A stretch of 64,000 bases of DNA from Bugula neritina (GCA_964035545.1 OZ037770.1:2602001-2666000); one strand, 5' to 3'. Shown: positions 41,101-56,100, numbered from the stretch's first letter. Numbers and translations: made by a program. The notes: generated by a model from the letters alone, not told the origin.

Positions 41101-44100
41101 TTGCAATATATTGTTAGGTTATTAATTTTCTAAAACAAAGCTAAAGTAGATGCTCAGTTCTGTGACTATCTTGATGTGTATTATATAAACCAGAGCAAAG
41201 ACATGCAGCAACAAATCTTCCGACATCTTTTAGCCTACTTTTGTAACATAATTTTAATAATAATAATTTGATACAATCAAAAATAATACTAATCCTGCAT
41301 GTATACTGAGTCATGAATATTTGAAACGCTAGCACAAAAGAATATTAAAAAGAAACAGCCTGCATGTGGCAGTGATAATGCTGTGAAGAATTTACAGGTT
41401 TTTGAAAAGCAAGAATTGGTACAAAACCAGAGCAGAATCAGTACTGGATAATGAAATAGTAAAACTCTTGTGAGATTTCAACATACACACCGACAGAGTG
41501 AAGCTATAGGAGGCTGGATATAGTGACAGTTAACAAGCGTTACATTGCTAAAGTAATGCTCATGGAACTAGTCCTCTCTTGTGACCATAGAGCAAAAGAG
41601 AGAAAATCAGAGTAGATAGGAAAATATTATAGGATTCAGCAATAGAAACAAAATTATTTTGGAAAACATCAAGAAAGGTCATTGCTATTAAAATTGGGGC
41701 CCTTGGAGCTGCATACAAGACTCTAGATTGGATGGTACTACTTGGAGTAGCTGAGAATAAATACTCCATAATTCAGCAGACAACATTACTTATAGGATCA
41801 GCTCACATCTTGAGAAAAATAGAACTAAGCTGAGGATAGAAGGTTATGCCAGCAAAAATAGCTATATATACATAGCAATAATAATAATAATAATGATATA
41901 GTCCTATTATACACAACTTTTATAAATGTACGTCAGTTAACAGCCGATACCGCTGAAAACTTAGTCTAAAACAAAAAAGATTTACCTAACCTATTATTGC
42001 GTGTAAACTCTAAGTACCTAAAAACTTTCACTTTTAATTTTATTAAAGGCTCGATGACTTTCATTGGGTGCCATCCCAGATAGACGCTTCCCAGTAAGAC
42101 CATACGCTAAATTTTTTACTTGGACGCTTTCCCCTTATAGAGGCTTTCCAGCTAAACACTATTTATTTATCTCGGTACAAAAGATATTGTATGTGCTATT
42201 TATTTAAATATTATTGAAATACATGCATAATGTAATGGATTCTCATCCTCGATTAGTTCCGAAATAACTGCGTGTATTGTGATTACTGTTGCGTATCGTT
42301 TTGGATGCTGTAATTGTAGTAAGCTAGCTTGATAATGCCCAATTTTTGTGATTACTGTTAAAGCTTTCAACATAATGTAATTTTGCTAAAATACGCATTC
42401 CGGAGTTATTTTCTTTTGTGTTGCTATTTTATCGTTTAATACTGATACTGGAAATTTGTGGTTCGAGTTTCGGCTCTGCCGAATTTTGGAGCTGCTGAAT
42501 TTCGGACCACAAAAAATCTTTTGTCTACATGTTCTTTTGTTCTCTGTGTATAAAAGCAGGCGAGTTCCAGTGTAGATTCAGTCTACTACTGGAGCTCGCC
42601 TGGGTAAGTCGGAGTTATTTCTGCTACAATAAAACACTTTTTGAACTTTGCTACCTCAACCTCTCTTGTTCTGCACTAAGTTACATTCAACCCACAAGTT
42701 TATCACATTGGTGGCAGCGGTGGGATTCTGAATACTAGTGTAAGAAGAACAAGATGGCTCCAGGGGGTGAGGAGGCGACCCCTGGAGCAGCAGCAACACC
42801 AACCCTCACTGTGGAGGCTTTGGTGACAGCCCTCCGAGAGTTGCAGGAGACAGGGCAGGCGCCACCTGGTGACAGGTACCGCCTCAGTCCCCTCGATTTT
42901 CGGAGGTGACAGGGATGTGGAGCAATTCATCCGGGAGTTCCAGGACGTGGCCACCATCGCTGAATGGCCAGCTCGGGCGCGCGTCCTCTAACTCAGTGCC
43001 TGTTTGACAGGCTGGGCCAAGAGTTTTGCTCTGGGGCCCGATGAAGCACACATCTTGCGTGCCCTAAGGACCAGGTTTGGCATGACGTCAGAGGAAGCGT
43101 CTGATCGCCTACAGGTCATGAGAAGGAACAAGAGAACATCATTGGAGGACCACGCCAATGAGGTGGAACGCTTGGCCCAGGCTGCTTTCAGCCATGCCAC
43201 TGGACCGGAGAGACAGCGCTTGGTGTACAACGCGTTTTTCCAGAGCATAAATCATCCTGACCTCCAACGCTATTGAATGGCTGCCAAGGTGGGCAGCCTG
43301 GACGAAGCTCTGGAAACGGGTAAAGCCTATTTCCAGGTGGAGGAGCTTTAAGGGCCAAGGTTCACCGCCCGCCAGGTAGTCGAGGATGAGACCACCATGC
43401 CTGCTAAACCTCAAGTAGCGGCGGCAGCAACTGAGTCATCGGAGCAGACGCAGCTCACCATGTTGATAGACATGGTGAAGGGCCTGCAGGCTACGGTGAC
43501 TGAGTTACAGCGAGGCCAGATGGGTAGGCGGGCTCCCAGAGTACGGGACGACCCTACCCGCCCCTTTCAGCTTACCTGCTGGGAGTGCGGAGCACCAGGA
43601 CACGTGCGGAGACACTGTCCGAAAGGCAATCTGCCTTTAAACAACCAAGGCTCACGATAACTTCCGCCGACCGTGGGCCCCAAGCCAATCCCATCCAGGA
43701 CAGGGCTCAGAGGAAGACTGAGAGGACCTCGATGGAGCTTGCTGATACTAAGTGGAAGGCGCCACGGAGATCTCGGAGACTGAAAGGTCTGCTCGATCCT
43801 CCTGCCATGCAACTCAAAGCCCGGATGAAGTCAACAGACTCAGGATGGCAGACACCTCGGAGATCTCGGAGACCGCAAGGTCTACCCGATCCTGCGGCCT
43901 GGCCACTCCAGAACCGGTTCGTGGGGTTGCCCGAAGAGGTTGTGGAGGAGGACTCAGCTTATTCACAAGAGTACCCCAAGCTGCCCTCCCGACCTCAGAA
44001 AACCCCCGTCGTCTCTAGGACGAAGAGGAGGCCCGCTGTGCGGACCCAAGTTGTGTCTCCCCCAGAGACTAACCGCTCCAGGAGCACCCAGCCGTACGAA

Positions 44101-47100
44101 AGCAGCTACTTCCTGCCCGGAAAAATTTCAGGCAAAGCTGCCACATTCCTACTGGATACTGGGTGCACTACAAACCAGCTGAGTAGGCGTCTCTTTGACA
44201 CTCTTGGTGCCCGAGAGCGAGCAAGCCTGGAGCCGTACGAAGATGCACATGGTACGGACGGATCATGTATTCCTTTTTACGGCGTTATTATGCTACCTGG
44301 ACGCGTCCGTGATCAAGTGATTAACGAGACGTTCATAGTCAGCCAGCTGAAGGAGAACGCCATTCTGGGATTGCCGTTTCTGGAGAAACACCAGTGCCGC
44401 ATGGATTTCCAGAAGTCAGTGGTGGTGATGGCTGGAAGAGACCTTGTCTGTGTGGACAAGTTCGGCAGGCCCTTGGTGGGCGGAGTCCAGGTAGTGCGGG
44501 ACTGCACGGTTCCGGGGATATTACAGGCAACTCTCCGCTGCAGAGTCAACTGTAAGGAGATCGCCAGCCTGGGAGTGGTTGAGGGAACGCACGGAGCGAT
44601 CCGACTAGCAAACAGCCTGAATCGGCTAGACTGTCGGCAAGAGCTCCTCGTGCAGTGCATCAACCCCTTCACGAAACCTGTCCAATTATCGGCTGGAGCA
44701 CTAGTGGGGAAGTACCACTCTATCCAGGAGGCAGATGTGGGGCTGGCACTAGAAGCAGTGGCCGACACCCAGGGAAACCCCCCCCGCACTAGCCGAGGAA
44801 CAGTCCCGGAGCATGTGGCTGACCTATACGGTGGAGCGAGTGGAAACTGTAAGAGTAGTACTGAACGCCAAGCACTGGCTCAACTACTCACGGAGTACAG
44901 TGATGTCTTCAGTCATGGCGGTGGAGACATGGGGCTGAATAAGGTTATCTCTCACGAGATACCCCTGGCAGCCGGCACCACTCCCATCAGGCAGCCCACC
45001 CGACCTCTAGGCCCAGAGAAGGAGAAGGAGGTGAGCCGGTAGGTGGAAGATCTTCTTGATCGGGATCTGATTGAGCCTGCCCACGGTGCGTGGAGCTCTC
45101 CAGTAGTCCTGGTCAAGAAGAATGATGGTAGCTGGAGATTCTGCGTAGATTACCGCATACTCAACAGCGTTACCATCTAGGACGCCTACCCTCTCCTACG
45201 GATAAATGAGTCTCTGGATACCCTCGCGGGTAGCAAGTACTTTAGTACTTTGGATCTGCTTAGCTGGTACTGGCAAGTGCCCCTCAGTCCTGATGCTCAG
45301 GACAAAGCAGCATTTATTACTCAGGACGAGCTCTGGAAGTGGAAAGTACTGCCATTTAGACTAACGTCCGCCCCGGCAACTTTCCAACGACTCATGGAGC
45401 AGGTCCTCAGTGGATTACACTGGAAGACCCTCCTAATTTATCTGGACGATGTCATTGTAATCTCCCCAGACTTTTCGACTCATGTCAGTCGTCTGCAGGA
45501 AGTCTTTGACCGTCTCCGGGCAGCTGGACTGAAGCTGAAGCCCTCCAAGTGTGCTTTCCTGCAGCCGGAAGTCACGTACCTAGGCTATGTGGCTGGCTGT
45601 GACAGGGTCGCTACCGACCCGGAGAAGGTACAGGCTGTGAAGGAGTGGGCTGTCCCCCGTGACCTCCCTTAGTTGCGAGCATTCCTGGGCCTAGTAGGGT
45701 ACTACCGGCAGTACATACCTGGCTTTGCAGGAGTGGCTCAGCCGTTAAATCGGCTGACCGCAAAGGGGGTCCGGTGGCAGTGGACACAGGAGGAGCAGCA
45801 GGCATTCGACCACCTCAAGCAACGGCTAATGGAGGCGCCAATTCTGGCGTACCCTGATCCAGCCAAGGAGTACATCCTGGACACCAACGCAAGCGACCAC
45901 AATGTGGGAGCTGTTCTGTCTCAGGTCCAGGGTGGAAGCGAGGTGGTTGTGGCTTATAACAGCAAGACTCTCGCGGCCGCCGAGAAGAACTACTGCACTA
46001 CTAGGAAGGAGCTCCTAGCAGTAGTCAAGGCGGTCAAGCACTTTCGGCCATATCTGTAGGGGAGAATGTTCCGATTGCGAACAGACCATGCATCACTGAT
46101 ATGGCTGTGTAAACGTGTGGAGCCTTCGAGCCAGGTAGCTCGTTGGCTGGAGATTCTTGCTGAGTTCTCCTACCGGATAGAGCACCGTGCTGGCCGGAAG
46201 CACGGGAATGCCGACGGCATGACTTGTTGGCCGGTAGAGGACTGCAAGCAATGCCTGCATATAGAGAGACAGAACGGGGGACCCGCTCGCCTTGACGTAA
46301 AAACAGAATTAGGGGAGGGCGCCGTCTATCGGTGGGAGCATGGCCATCTTCGGACCGAAACCCACTCTGACGACGTCCAGGTACTTTGTGCCAACCCCAC
46401 TCTGTATCAGCACGTCAAGGAACTGTGCCGACTCCAGGAGACGCTACCCGGCGTAATAGTGGACATATTTCGAGCCAAGAAGGAGGGCCGATGACCTAGC
46501 GAGGAACAGCAGCGGCAGGGAGACGTTGAGTTCCAACTCCTCTGTCATCGCTGGAATTCCCTCAAAGTTAGTCCTGAAGGCCTCCTGATGATGACGCTAG
46601 CAGCAGACAACCGTCAGCAGGAGAGAGACCGCGTCATCTGTCCATGCGCTCTCCGACGGGAACTGATTTGGGACACCCATAAGCAGGCTCATTCAGGAGT
46701 CAGTCGAGTCATTAGGTGTCTGCAGCTGCATTGGTACTGGCCCGGAATGACTCAGGACATACGACTGCGGGTACGGTAGTGCGAGGTCTGCCAAGCTAGT
46801 AAGCATGACCGCCCCACGGAAACCACTGGTTGACGCCGGCTGTACGCTGGTCGATCGTGGCAAGTAGTGGCGGTGGACCTCGTTGGACCTATGCCGTTAT
46901 CCGCCAGAGGGAACACCTGGATACTGGTGCTCACGGACCACTTGACCCGGTGGGCAAATGCTCTGGCCATTCCAGACGCATCGGCTCCCACGGTGGCCCG
47001 GGCTCTGGACCAAAACGTATTCTTCTACCTCGGTTTACTCGAGCAGATACATATAGACCAGGGCACCCAGTTCCAGTCTCAGCTCATGGGAGACCTCTGC

Positions 47101-50100
47101 CGGATATGGGGGGTGAACCAGAGTCGGACCACTCCATATCACCCGCAAGGGAACGGAGTCGTCGAGCGGAACAACAGGATGTTGGGTGACGCCCTCAGGA
47201 GCCTACTCCTCGGTTGAGGTCAGGAAGAATGGGAGGTGGCGCTGCCACAAATCATGCGGGCTTACCGCAGCACACCACGCTCCACTACACAGGAGACTCC
47301 AAACTTCTTGATGGTAGGACGGGGGACGCGGGTTCCGGAACACCTGACATACCACGTTCCCGCCCCCGAGTCGCCAGTACATGAGTACATGGGGAGACTG
47401 ATAGAGATCATGGGTAAAGCCCATGACGCACTGCAGGCCCAGCAATGGCAGATCCATACAGAAGACTTAGAAGAGCCTCCATTGTACCAGGTGGGAGACT
47501 GGGTCTGGATGGTGAGCTACTGTAGGCGACGCGGACAGTCGGCTAAACTTTAGCCCAAGTTCGTGAGTCCCTACTGCGTGGTGGAGGTGCTGCGCAACCA
47601 CACATACCGTGTGGAGCGCTCTGGACAGGTTTCAGTTTAGAGCGAGCAGCGCCTGAAACCATACTATGCCAGCCCAGACGCGGTGGGTCAGGCTCCACCC
47701 CTCTTGGAGCCCAACCGCCAGCCCAACCATCAGGGGAGGGCCACCCAACCCCGAGAGGTGGAAATTGTCATCCGAAGGGAGGCAGAGCAAGAGCAGGCTG
47801 CCCTGCTGGAACAGTTGGAACAGCAACAAAGGCAGGAGCAGCAGCAACAGCAGCAGCAGGCCCCAGGGCCACCACCCTTCTCGGAGGAAGACAGTCCTAC
47901 CCGTGTTACAAGTGAAGGCGGGGACCCCCTACTGTGGTAACGGGAGAGCAACTGGCACCACCAGCGCCTGCACAGCCAGAAAGGAGCCAGAGAGCTAGGA
48001 AACTACCCAGATATCTGGCGGATTGCCAAGTGGGACACATGGAAATGTCCCCACGGAGGAGTGGTACACCCAGTACGGGTAAAAACTTTGAGCCTCAGTT
48101 GCAAAACAGCCCTGGCAGTACAGGACTTCTCCAAAAGCAACAACCCGCAGACCAGCACAGTCACCTGGACAACAGGTGCCCAGCTCTTTCGGGTAATGTT
48201 GGCCGAGTTAGGTGGCGATACCCCATACCTATGACTGACTTGGACCCCCCTCCAGAAAAGGAAGATGAGGCCACGACCCTACTACCCGCCCAGCTGATTA
48301 GAGATGGCGCTACCGCAGCCACCACCCAGCCTCTACAGGTAGCGTTGGCAAGACTGGGCAAGGAGCCTGGAGCACCAGGCAGCCAGATAGAAGAGAAGAC
48401 CCAGCTGACCTACTCACACTTGCTCCGTCACCGGCAGAGTATGGCACCTCCTTACCGAGAGTGTGTCCTAGATAGTGCAATCCAGGCCTGGTCCAAGATC
48501 CTTGACCGATGTACAGAAGAGATAGAGAGCCTGGTGCACTATCTCCAATGACTGAACCGGACAACTAGGAGCCACCGGCATTAGCCCCCTGGATTGTATC
48601 TATTGTGGGTGCTAATACGATTGTTATATCATTGTGACACGCGTGATTAATCATAATACTTTTCTGTTAACCACATATTTTCCATTTTTGTGTTTTTTTT
48701 TTGTGACCTGTTTTGTACAAACACCTTGTTTCTGTTATCGAAAAGGGGATGCTTTTCGATGCGGGAGAATGTAATGGATTCTCATCCTCTATTAGTTCCG
48801 AAATAACTGCGTGTATTGTGATTACTGTTGCGTATCGTTTTGAATGCTGTAATTGCAGTAAGCTAGCTTGCTAATGCCCAATTATTGTGATTACTGTTAA
48901 AGCTTTCAACATAATGTAATTTTGCTAAAATACGCATTCCGGAGTTATTTTCTTTTGTGTTGCTATTTTATCGTTTTGCATTAATACTGATACTTGAAAT
49001 TTGTGGTCCGAGTTTCGGCTCTGCCGAATTTTGGACCACAAAAGATCTTTTGTCTACATGTTCTTTTGTTCTCTGTGTATAAGAGCAGGCGAGTTCCAGT
49101 GTAGATTCAGTCTACTACTGAAGCTCGCCTGGTTAAGTCATAGTTATTTCTGCTACAATAAAACATTTTCGAACTCTACTACCTCAACCTCTTTTGTTCT
49201 GCACTAAGTTACATTCAACCCACAAGTTTATCACAATATTTAAATAAACTTGGATCAATTGTTTGCTATTTAGCACATGAATAAGTTCCTTTGGTCCGCA
49301 TTAACTTATTAATTTTGCATATTCTATAGCTATTTCTTAGTGTCTGAAAAAAAAATTTTTTTTAATAAGTTTTCATTAAAAATAATGTCTTTTATTAATG
49401 TATTACCGTTTTTTGCCCCACAAAAATGGGGGGGGGGAAAGTGGGCTATTATTCCAGGTACTTTATATTAGCCATTATAGTTGTTAGCATATTAGCTATT
49501 TAGCAATCAATACACCGGTTATATACATTATTATGGTACCAAAAGAAAAAATAGCGTCTAACTGGGAAACATCTATCTGAGATGAAACCTTTCATAGGAA
49601 TCTATATAAGCCAATTGCCAAAATAACAGCATTCCAGTTATATCCTATAATTATCTGGTATTTTGCTTCAAAATGACAGGAACTCACTGAATTTGCTTGC
49701 AATATTGCACACAATACCATCTTTTTAGTAATCAGTTCTACCCAAAACCTATCAACAATTTGTCTCTGGGGGAACTGGCATGGTGAACACGTTACATGAA
49801 GTTATGGACCTATGATATAATGATCTTTGAAATTGGCTGAAATTTCTCGACAAAGTACTTCTTGACAATACTTCTATAAGCAGTAAGGATTCTACAGGTT
49901 CACAAAAAAGGAGGTATAAATATCATATTGCAGTTTTGGTTGTGTTGAATATTTTACTGTAACATACAAGTTAACAAATGTTTTAAATGGTAAGTTTATT
50001 GTAAAACACAAACCTCTTAGGTAGAGTAGATAATTTGCAGTTTTGCATATTCAACTCTTTAAGTGATGTGAGTGATGACACAACTTCTGGTACTTCGTTG

Positions 50101-53100
50101 AGAGGATTCCTTCCTATGTCTAGTTTCTCCAACTGAGTCAGCTGACGTAAACTGTAATATAAAATATGTTAAATATGTATATAGTCTACCTCATCATAGT
50201 ATTGTATAATGTATATAATGTGTTTAACCAGGTATACAACTACAAAAATATAGCAATAAAATTACCGTAGCATATGGTACGAGCAAAGAAAAAGCACGAG
50301 GGTAATACTGTGATAATATATAATAAAAGACGCAGAACGTGTTCTATGATTTACTACACAGCTATATTATATACAGAGTATAATTACATGGGTTAAGATA
50401 ACTACCATGTAGTTATGAAAGATTATAGAGCAACTATATTATAAATATTTTACTTCTTTATAAATTTTTTATTCAACTTATCATAAAAATTGGCTACTTA
50501 TTCTAAGTAAAGATATAAGAGGGTATAATTTTTCACCTATCCCAGCTTTGTTCTGTTCGGGTAGCTGGGATGATAGTGTATTCTAATGGATTAGAACTAT
50601 TAATTACTCAGTAAATACTAGTAAACTACAAATGGCGGCTTATGATAGGTAGAAACTATTTTAACATAATTATATAACATACTGTACTCTGCTTGTGTAG
50701 TCAATAATATATAAACACATGCGTGCAATAAATTTATTACCACAAGACAGATTCAATGCAAATGAAAAAGACTAATGAGCAGTTTTTAGTTACTGCATGC
50801 ATACTGGTAAAATACAAATGGCTGCTCTATTATTGATTACAATTTCTTTTCTTGATACAGTACGTATTACATAATGGCATACCCTAAACGCAATGTAATT
50901 TCTAGGATAGATTGAAGTATGATATGTATACTTTCAGAAAATCAATTTATGTTTTTAACATAGTAGTATATATTGGCATAAATTATTACTACAATTGATG
51001 AATATATAAATATATAACCGAGTTGATTTTTCAAACAACACAAAATGTGTGACGCACAAACCTCTCTGGCAGATTAGATAAGTCACAGTCCCACATTTTC
51101 AACTCTTTAAGTGATGTGAGTGATGACACAACTTCTGGTACTGTGTTGAGAGGATTGCCTCCTATGCTTAGTTTCTCCAACTGAGTCAGCTGACATAAAC
51201 TGTAATATATAAAGTATGTGATACAAGATATGGTCAGCTACTGCTATATTCAAAGAATGGACACTTAGCAAGCAACGATTCAATAAGCTTTAGATACTAG
51301 CTAAAGATACAAACAGTTCTATCCCAGATAGATGCTATTTGTTATTGTGGTACCATGATAACATATATAACTGGTGTATTGATTGTTAAATAGCTGATAT
51401 GCTTATAATAGCTATATAATAGCTATTATGAAGTATCTGGAATAATAGCCTACGTTTCATGGATTTGCGTGGGGAAAAAACAGTAATATATTAACAATAG
51501 ACATTATTTTTAATGAATACTCATTAACTAAATATTTCCTCAAACAAAAATAAGTATAGAATATGCAAAATTGATAAGTTAATGCAGATCAAAGGAGTTT
51601 GATTATAAATATAGCAGATAATCCATCCAAGTTTATTTAAATATACATTTATTTCAATAATATTCAAATAAATTGCACATAAAATATATATTGTACCAAA
51701 ATAAATAAATAGCATCTAAGTGGGAAGCGTCTAAGTGGGATGACACCCTACAAACTGCTTCTTTAGTAATTACAAAGTCTTTGTTTGCATAAAAATAAAT
51801 AATGCCGTACCTTAGAATTATATTGTTTTCAAGATATAGCAAGCTGTTGAATAATTTCAAAAAAATTATGTTTATATTTCAACTGCTATATAGTATAATA
51901 ACAAAGACATACTTTAACACTGCTTGGTAAGATCTGTGAATTAATGAATGTTTGAAACAATACAAAACCTGTGACGCACAAACCTCTCAGGAAGATTAGA
52001 TAATTTACATTTCCACATATTCAACTCTTTAAGTGATGTGAGTGATGACACAACTTCTGGTACTGTGTTGATAGGATTGTCTCCTATGTATAGGTTCTCT
52101 AACTGAGTCAGCTGACATAAACTGTATTATAATGAAGTGTGTGATATATGCAATTTATTGTATCATAACAATACATTCTGCAAAATTTGCGATGTACAAT
52201 ATTCAAGAACTAAATTCAATGCACAGGTAAAATTCTCCAGAATGTAATAACGTGGTAATATTTTTATTAATTTGCAGCGTCTGAGACAGTTAATTACCCT
52301 GAATATCACGTGCATGATGTCATTAGAGCAGTTACAATTAAGAAATTATATTATATATAGATATAATATATTTAGGAGGTTGTAGATATTGAGAGTGGAG
52401 AGAGCTTTACTTTAATTACACGCGGTTAACCTGTTAGTTTAGTATAGATGAGACCTCACTTCATATTGTTATGATTTTCAGAATTAGGGTTGATATGCAA
52501 TCCGGAGAGTCTATTTATTTGCTAGAGAACTTCACCAGGATAAGTCGAATAAATACGAGTATATTTTACACACAAGAATACATCACAAAAACTATACAAA
52601 TACATTCAGCAAATCTACACATCTATATCATTCAGCACTCTATCTTCGACTAACTAACAGCGGGAAGACTAACTACTGCTACTAACTATCAGTGTCGCTA
52701 ATTGGCTGTCCATTGTTCCGGGTCAATTACGTGACCCTATGCTATAGTAGTGGGGAAAATAACATTTCCCCGTATTACGCTGCTGGTAGCTCCACAAGCC
52801 ACCACACCGCCCCCACCAGCAGAAAGCTCTCTTTCTGATACAAAAAAAAATATTTTACAATTAACCACATACATCAGTAGACCAAAAGAAAAAGACATAA
52901 CATATATATATATATATATAGATACACAATAACAGACATAATCATTATAACGGCATGTCACATACAATTGGCTAGCTATAGAAAGAGGATACCGGCTAGC
53001 TGTAGTGTTGGACAAGAGGTCGAGCTGTCAAGCATTTACATGATAGTCTTGGGCCTCCAAGAGGGTGAGGCTTGCGGATCATTCCGGGCAGAAGAGCCAG

Positions 53101-56100
53101 AGTCAGTGTTTGGCAAGCCGATGTTTGGCTTGGCGGGCACGTAGCTTTCTTTTAATCCGGCCGACAGAGCCTTTTAACTGATAAAGACCCGTTGTGGTAC
53201 TAAGTAGATCTGGGGCTAACTGGGTGAACTCAGCCTGCACGTGAAGGAGACGCTCCTCTACAATGGCCAGGCGAGTAGGGTCTGGGGACGGCGTCCGCCT
53301 TCGACGAGGGGGGGAACCTGGAGATTGGGTCCGCCTGCTAGTTGAAGGGCGGGGAGACTTACTCTTCTTCTTCAGGGTAGGCAAACTCTTCGGGGGTATA
53401 CACAATCTGAGGGCGGTCGGACACCAATGGGGATTGTTGCCTGGCGTAATCTAACACATGTTGAAAGCCGGAGGTCAGGACGGCCAATAACATTGCCTTC
53501 TTCACTAAGGGTCGTATTAGAGTCAGGAATTCCGGGTAGAGCTTAGCATCTACTACGTAATTCTCTTCGGGGAAACGGCCCGCCGCTCGGTGTCTAGTGA
53601 CGGAATAGGGGTAGACATCATTATATCCGCAGGGGCAGACTGTGAGTAAGAAGTGGGCGTTGACATGTAGCCTCATGGAGCGGTGAGAGGCACACTCTTC
53701 GTCACAAATCTGGCACTGTTTCCTTCCTTTGGGTCCCCAGGCTGTCTCTATTTGCTTCTCCGTCTCCGGCGACACCCACCACCAGCGGCGGCGCAGTGGC
53801 TCAGGCCGGTTGCCATTGGTGTACTCCTCGTGATGCGGAGCGGGAGGTGCTCTATCCCGTACCCTGGTTGTAACGGTCGAGTGTAACCTGAAAGAGTTTC
53901 AACAGCGTTAGTATAATACACTGCAGTGTTGTCGGCTTGGACAGCCTGGCAACTTCTCAGTCAGTTAACACTCGTAGAGATTTATGGTAGTGAGTAGTTG
54001 GATAGAACACGTATTGCAATGAGATTGTAAAATCTCTAAGTCAAACTGAATTCCTACCACAGTAGTTCACTAACCTATCTCCAGCTCAATTGACTCAGGT
54101 GAGTCGGAGCTGAGTGATGCAATCTAGTTTCCATATCAAGATATAGTTAACTCACCCCACGATCCGTTGTCGTACGACATACTGAACTTGTGAAATGGTT
54201 TGAACTATTGACTAGGAACACGTCTGCTCTTGACTGCATCAGCATAAGAAAAGATCGAGCAACGTGGTTGGGGTGGGTGACTAAGACTTTGCGCACCCAG
54301 CGGATGAATTTTGTTTCTAAATCCGCCGATACAAAAGTTGATATTTCCGTGGTGTTGACAACTCCCACAATTGCTCGATACTTTTCCCGTACGGTTCCCC
54401 GCTAGACTTTCATACGCGCCGCTTTTAATGCAGTCACATACGAAGTCCTTTAAATATGATGGGGGTTGCCTCGTACGTTGTCCCCGCTCTAGGGGAGGTG
54501 ACGCACTCGCCGGTGTACTAGTAGGGGCCTCTGGCGGCGTCTCTACTTCACTATTAGTGGTCACTTCTTCCTGTTCTCTGGATGGAGCCCCTCCCTCCGT
54601 GGGGGTTTGCACTTCCAGAACCGGCTCGGTCTCCGGAAGTGATGGAACCAGACTTGGCGCAGGCGGTGGCGGACGCGCTTCTGCAGGCAAAAGTGGTCGC
54701 TCATCCCTCACCAAATCTTCTGCCCGCGGAATGACCACTTTGTACTCAGGTCCATGCCGCCGTCGCCCGCGCATTGTTGTCTGCCTCCTGGGCTCCAACA
54801 ACGGGGGGCTTCTCTCACTGCGTCAGGGCTAGCCCAATACGGCTTCAAGCGAGCCTCATTCTGGGTAGACACCTGTCCTGAGCGCTCAATCTTGTAGGTA
54901 TGGGTGGGCATAGCCTCGAGTATTACGTAGGGTCCCACGAACTTAGGCTGTAACTTAGCCGCCTGTCCGCGACGCCTACGGTAATTGACCATCCACACCC
55001 GATCTCCTGTCTGGTAGAGGGGTGGTTCCTCGAAATCCTCATGCCCAACCTGCCACTGCTTTTCTTGCGGTATTTTGTGTGTGACCCTCATCCGTTCCAC
55101 TAGTTCACTGGCATACTCGTGGACCGAGCAGTCTTGCTCTGGAACATGGTAGGTAAGATGGTCAGAGACACGAGTCTCTCTCCCGAGCATTGGGGTCTCA
55201 CCAGTACTGGTGTGTGGGGTGCTACGGTATGCGCGCATGATTTGCGGCAACACCGTGTCCCATTCCTACTGACTGCGTCCGAGGAGTAGACTCCGGAGCG
55301 CATCACCTAGCATCCTGTTATTGTGCTCCACCACCCCGTTACCTTGGGGATGGTAAGGGGTGGTCCTGCTCTGATTTACTCCCCAGAGGCGGCAAAGGTC
55401 GCTCATCAGTTGAGACTGAAACTGAGCGCCGTGATCAGAGTGTATCTGTTCGGGGAGCCCGAAGTAACAGAATACATGTTGGTCTAGCGCCCTGGCCACT
55501 GTCAGGGCTGACGCATCTGGGATAGCCAGAGCGTCTGCCCACCTCGTAAAGTGGTCGGTCAATACTAAGATCCAACTATTGCTTCTGGGGGTTAGGGGCA
55601 TGGGTCCGACCAGGTCGACAGCTACTACTTGCCACGGCCTTCCAGCATATAACCTCCGCTGTCTCGCTTCACTAGGGGGACGGCCATGCTTGCTGGCCTG
55701 GCAGATTTCACACTGTTTTACCCTGAGCCGGACATCTCGCCCCATTTTGGGCAAATACCACCGGAGTTGTAATTTAGAGATCACTCTCATGACTCCTGCG
55801 TCAGCCTGTTTGTGAGTGTCCCAGATTAACTCAAAGCGTATGGCACTAGGGCAAACCACCCTCTTCTTCTCTGGGTGTCTGCCGTTGGCAGCTAGAGAAA
55901 TGGTCAGCAGACCATCCTGCCCGATCCTCAGCGAGTCCCAACGCTGGCAGAATAGCCGAAAAGCGGCACATCCCTGCCGTATTTGCTCCTCGCTGGGTCG
56001 TCGCCGTTCCTTTTTGGCCCGATATATGTCTGCCACTCCCCCAGGCAGCTCTTCCTGGAGCTTCTTCAGCTCCCAGACATTATCGGCCGATACAGGATTT

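Larger units (their letters stand above)
42231..49235 (+). mobile_element. Ty3/gypsy element C, complete (7005 bp)
   Basis: 5' LTR 42231-42707, primer site 42709-42726, gag 42754-43660, pol 43585-47940, a 3' ORF 47934-48551, 3' LTR 48770-49235. The flanking bases are ATAA and ATAT; the uninterrupted transposon copy at 28341 reads ATAT at this position, so the target duplication was probably ATAT. The LTRs differ by some substitutions and two indels, so insertion is not recent. Inserted in a gene 2 intron, antisense to the gene. Confidence 0.95.
42066..49590 (+). mobile_element. Small TIR transposon, copy 2, split by a gypsy element
   Basis: Left part 42066-42230 begins GGGTGCCATCCCAGATAGAC; right part from 49236 to 49590 ends with reversed GGTTTCATCTCAGATAGATG. 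Flanks are TTTCATT (42059-42065) and TTTCATA (49591-49597). The gypsy element at 42231-49235 is inserted inside it. Confidence 0.8.

Noticed and set aside
47934-48551. Element C 3' ORF as an envelope gene
   Set aside because: No signal peptide, transmembrane segment or fusion-peptide-like stretch is visible.
54371-54832. Plus-strand 153-codon ORF
   Set aside because: Antisense to the proline-rich end of element D.
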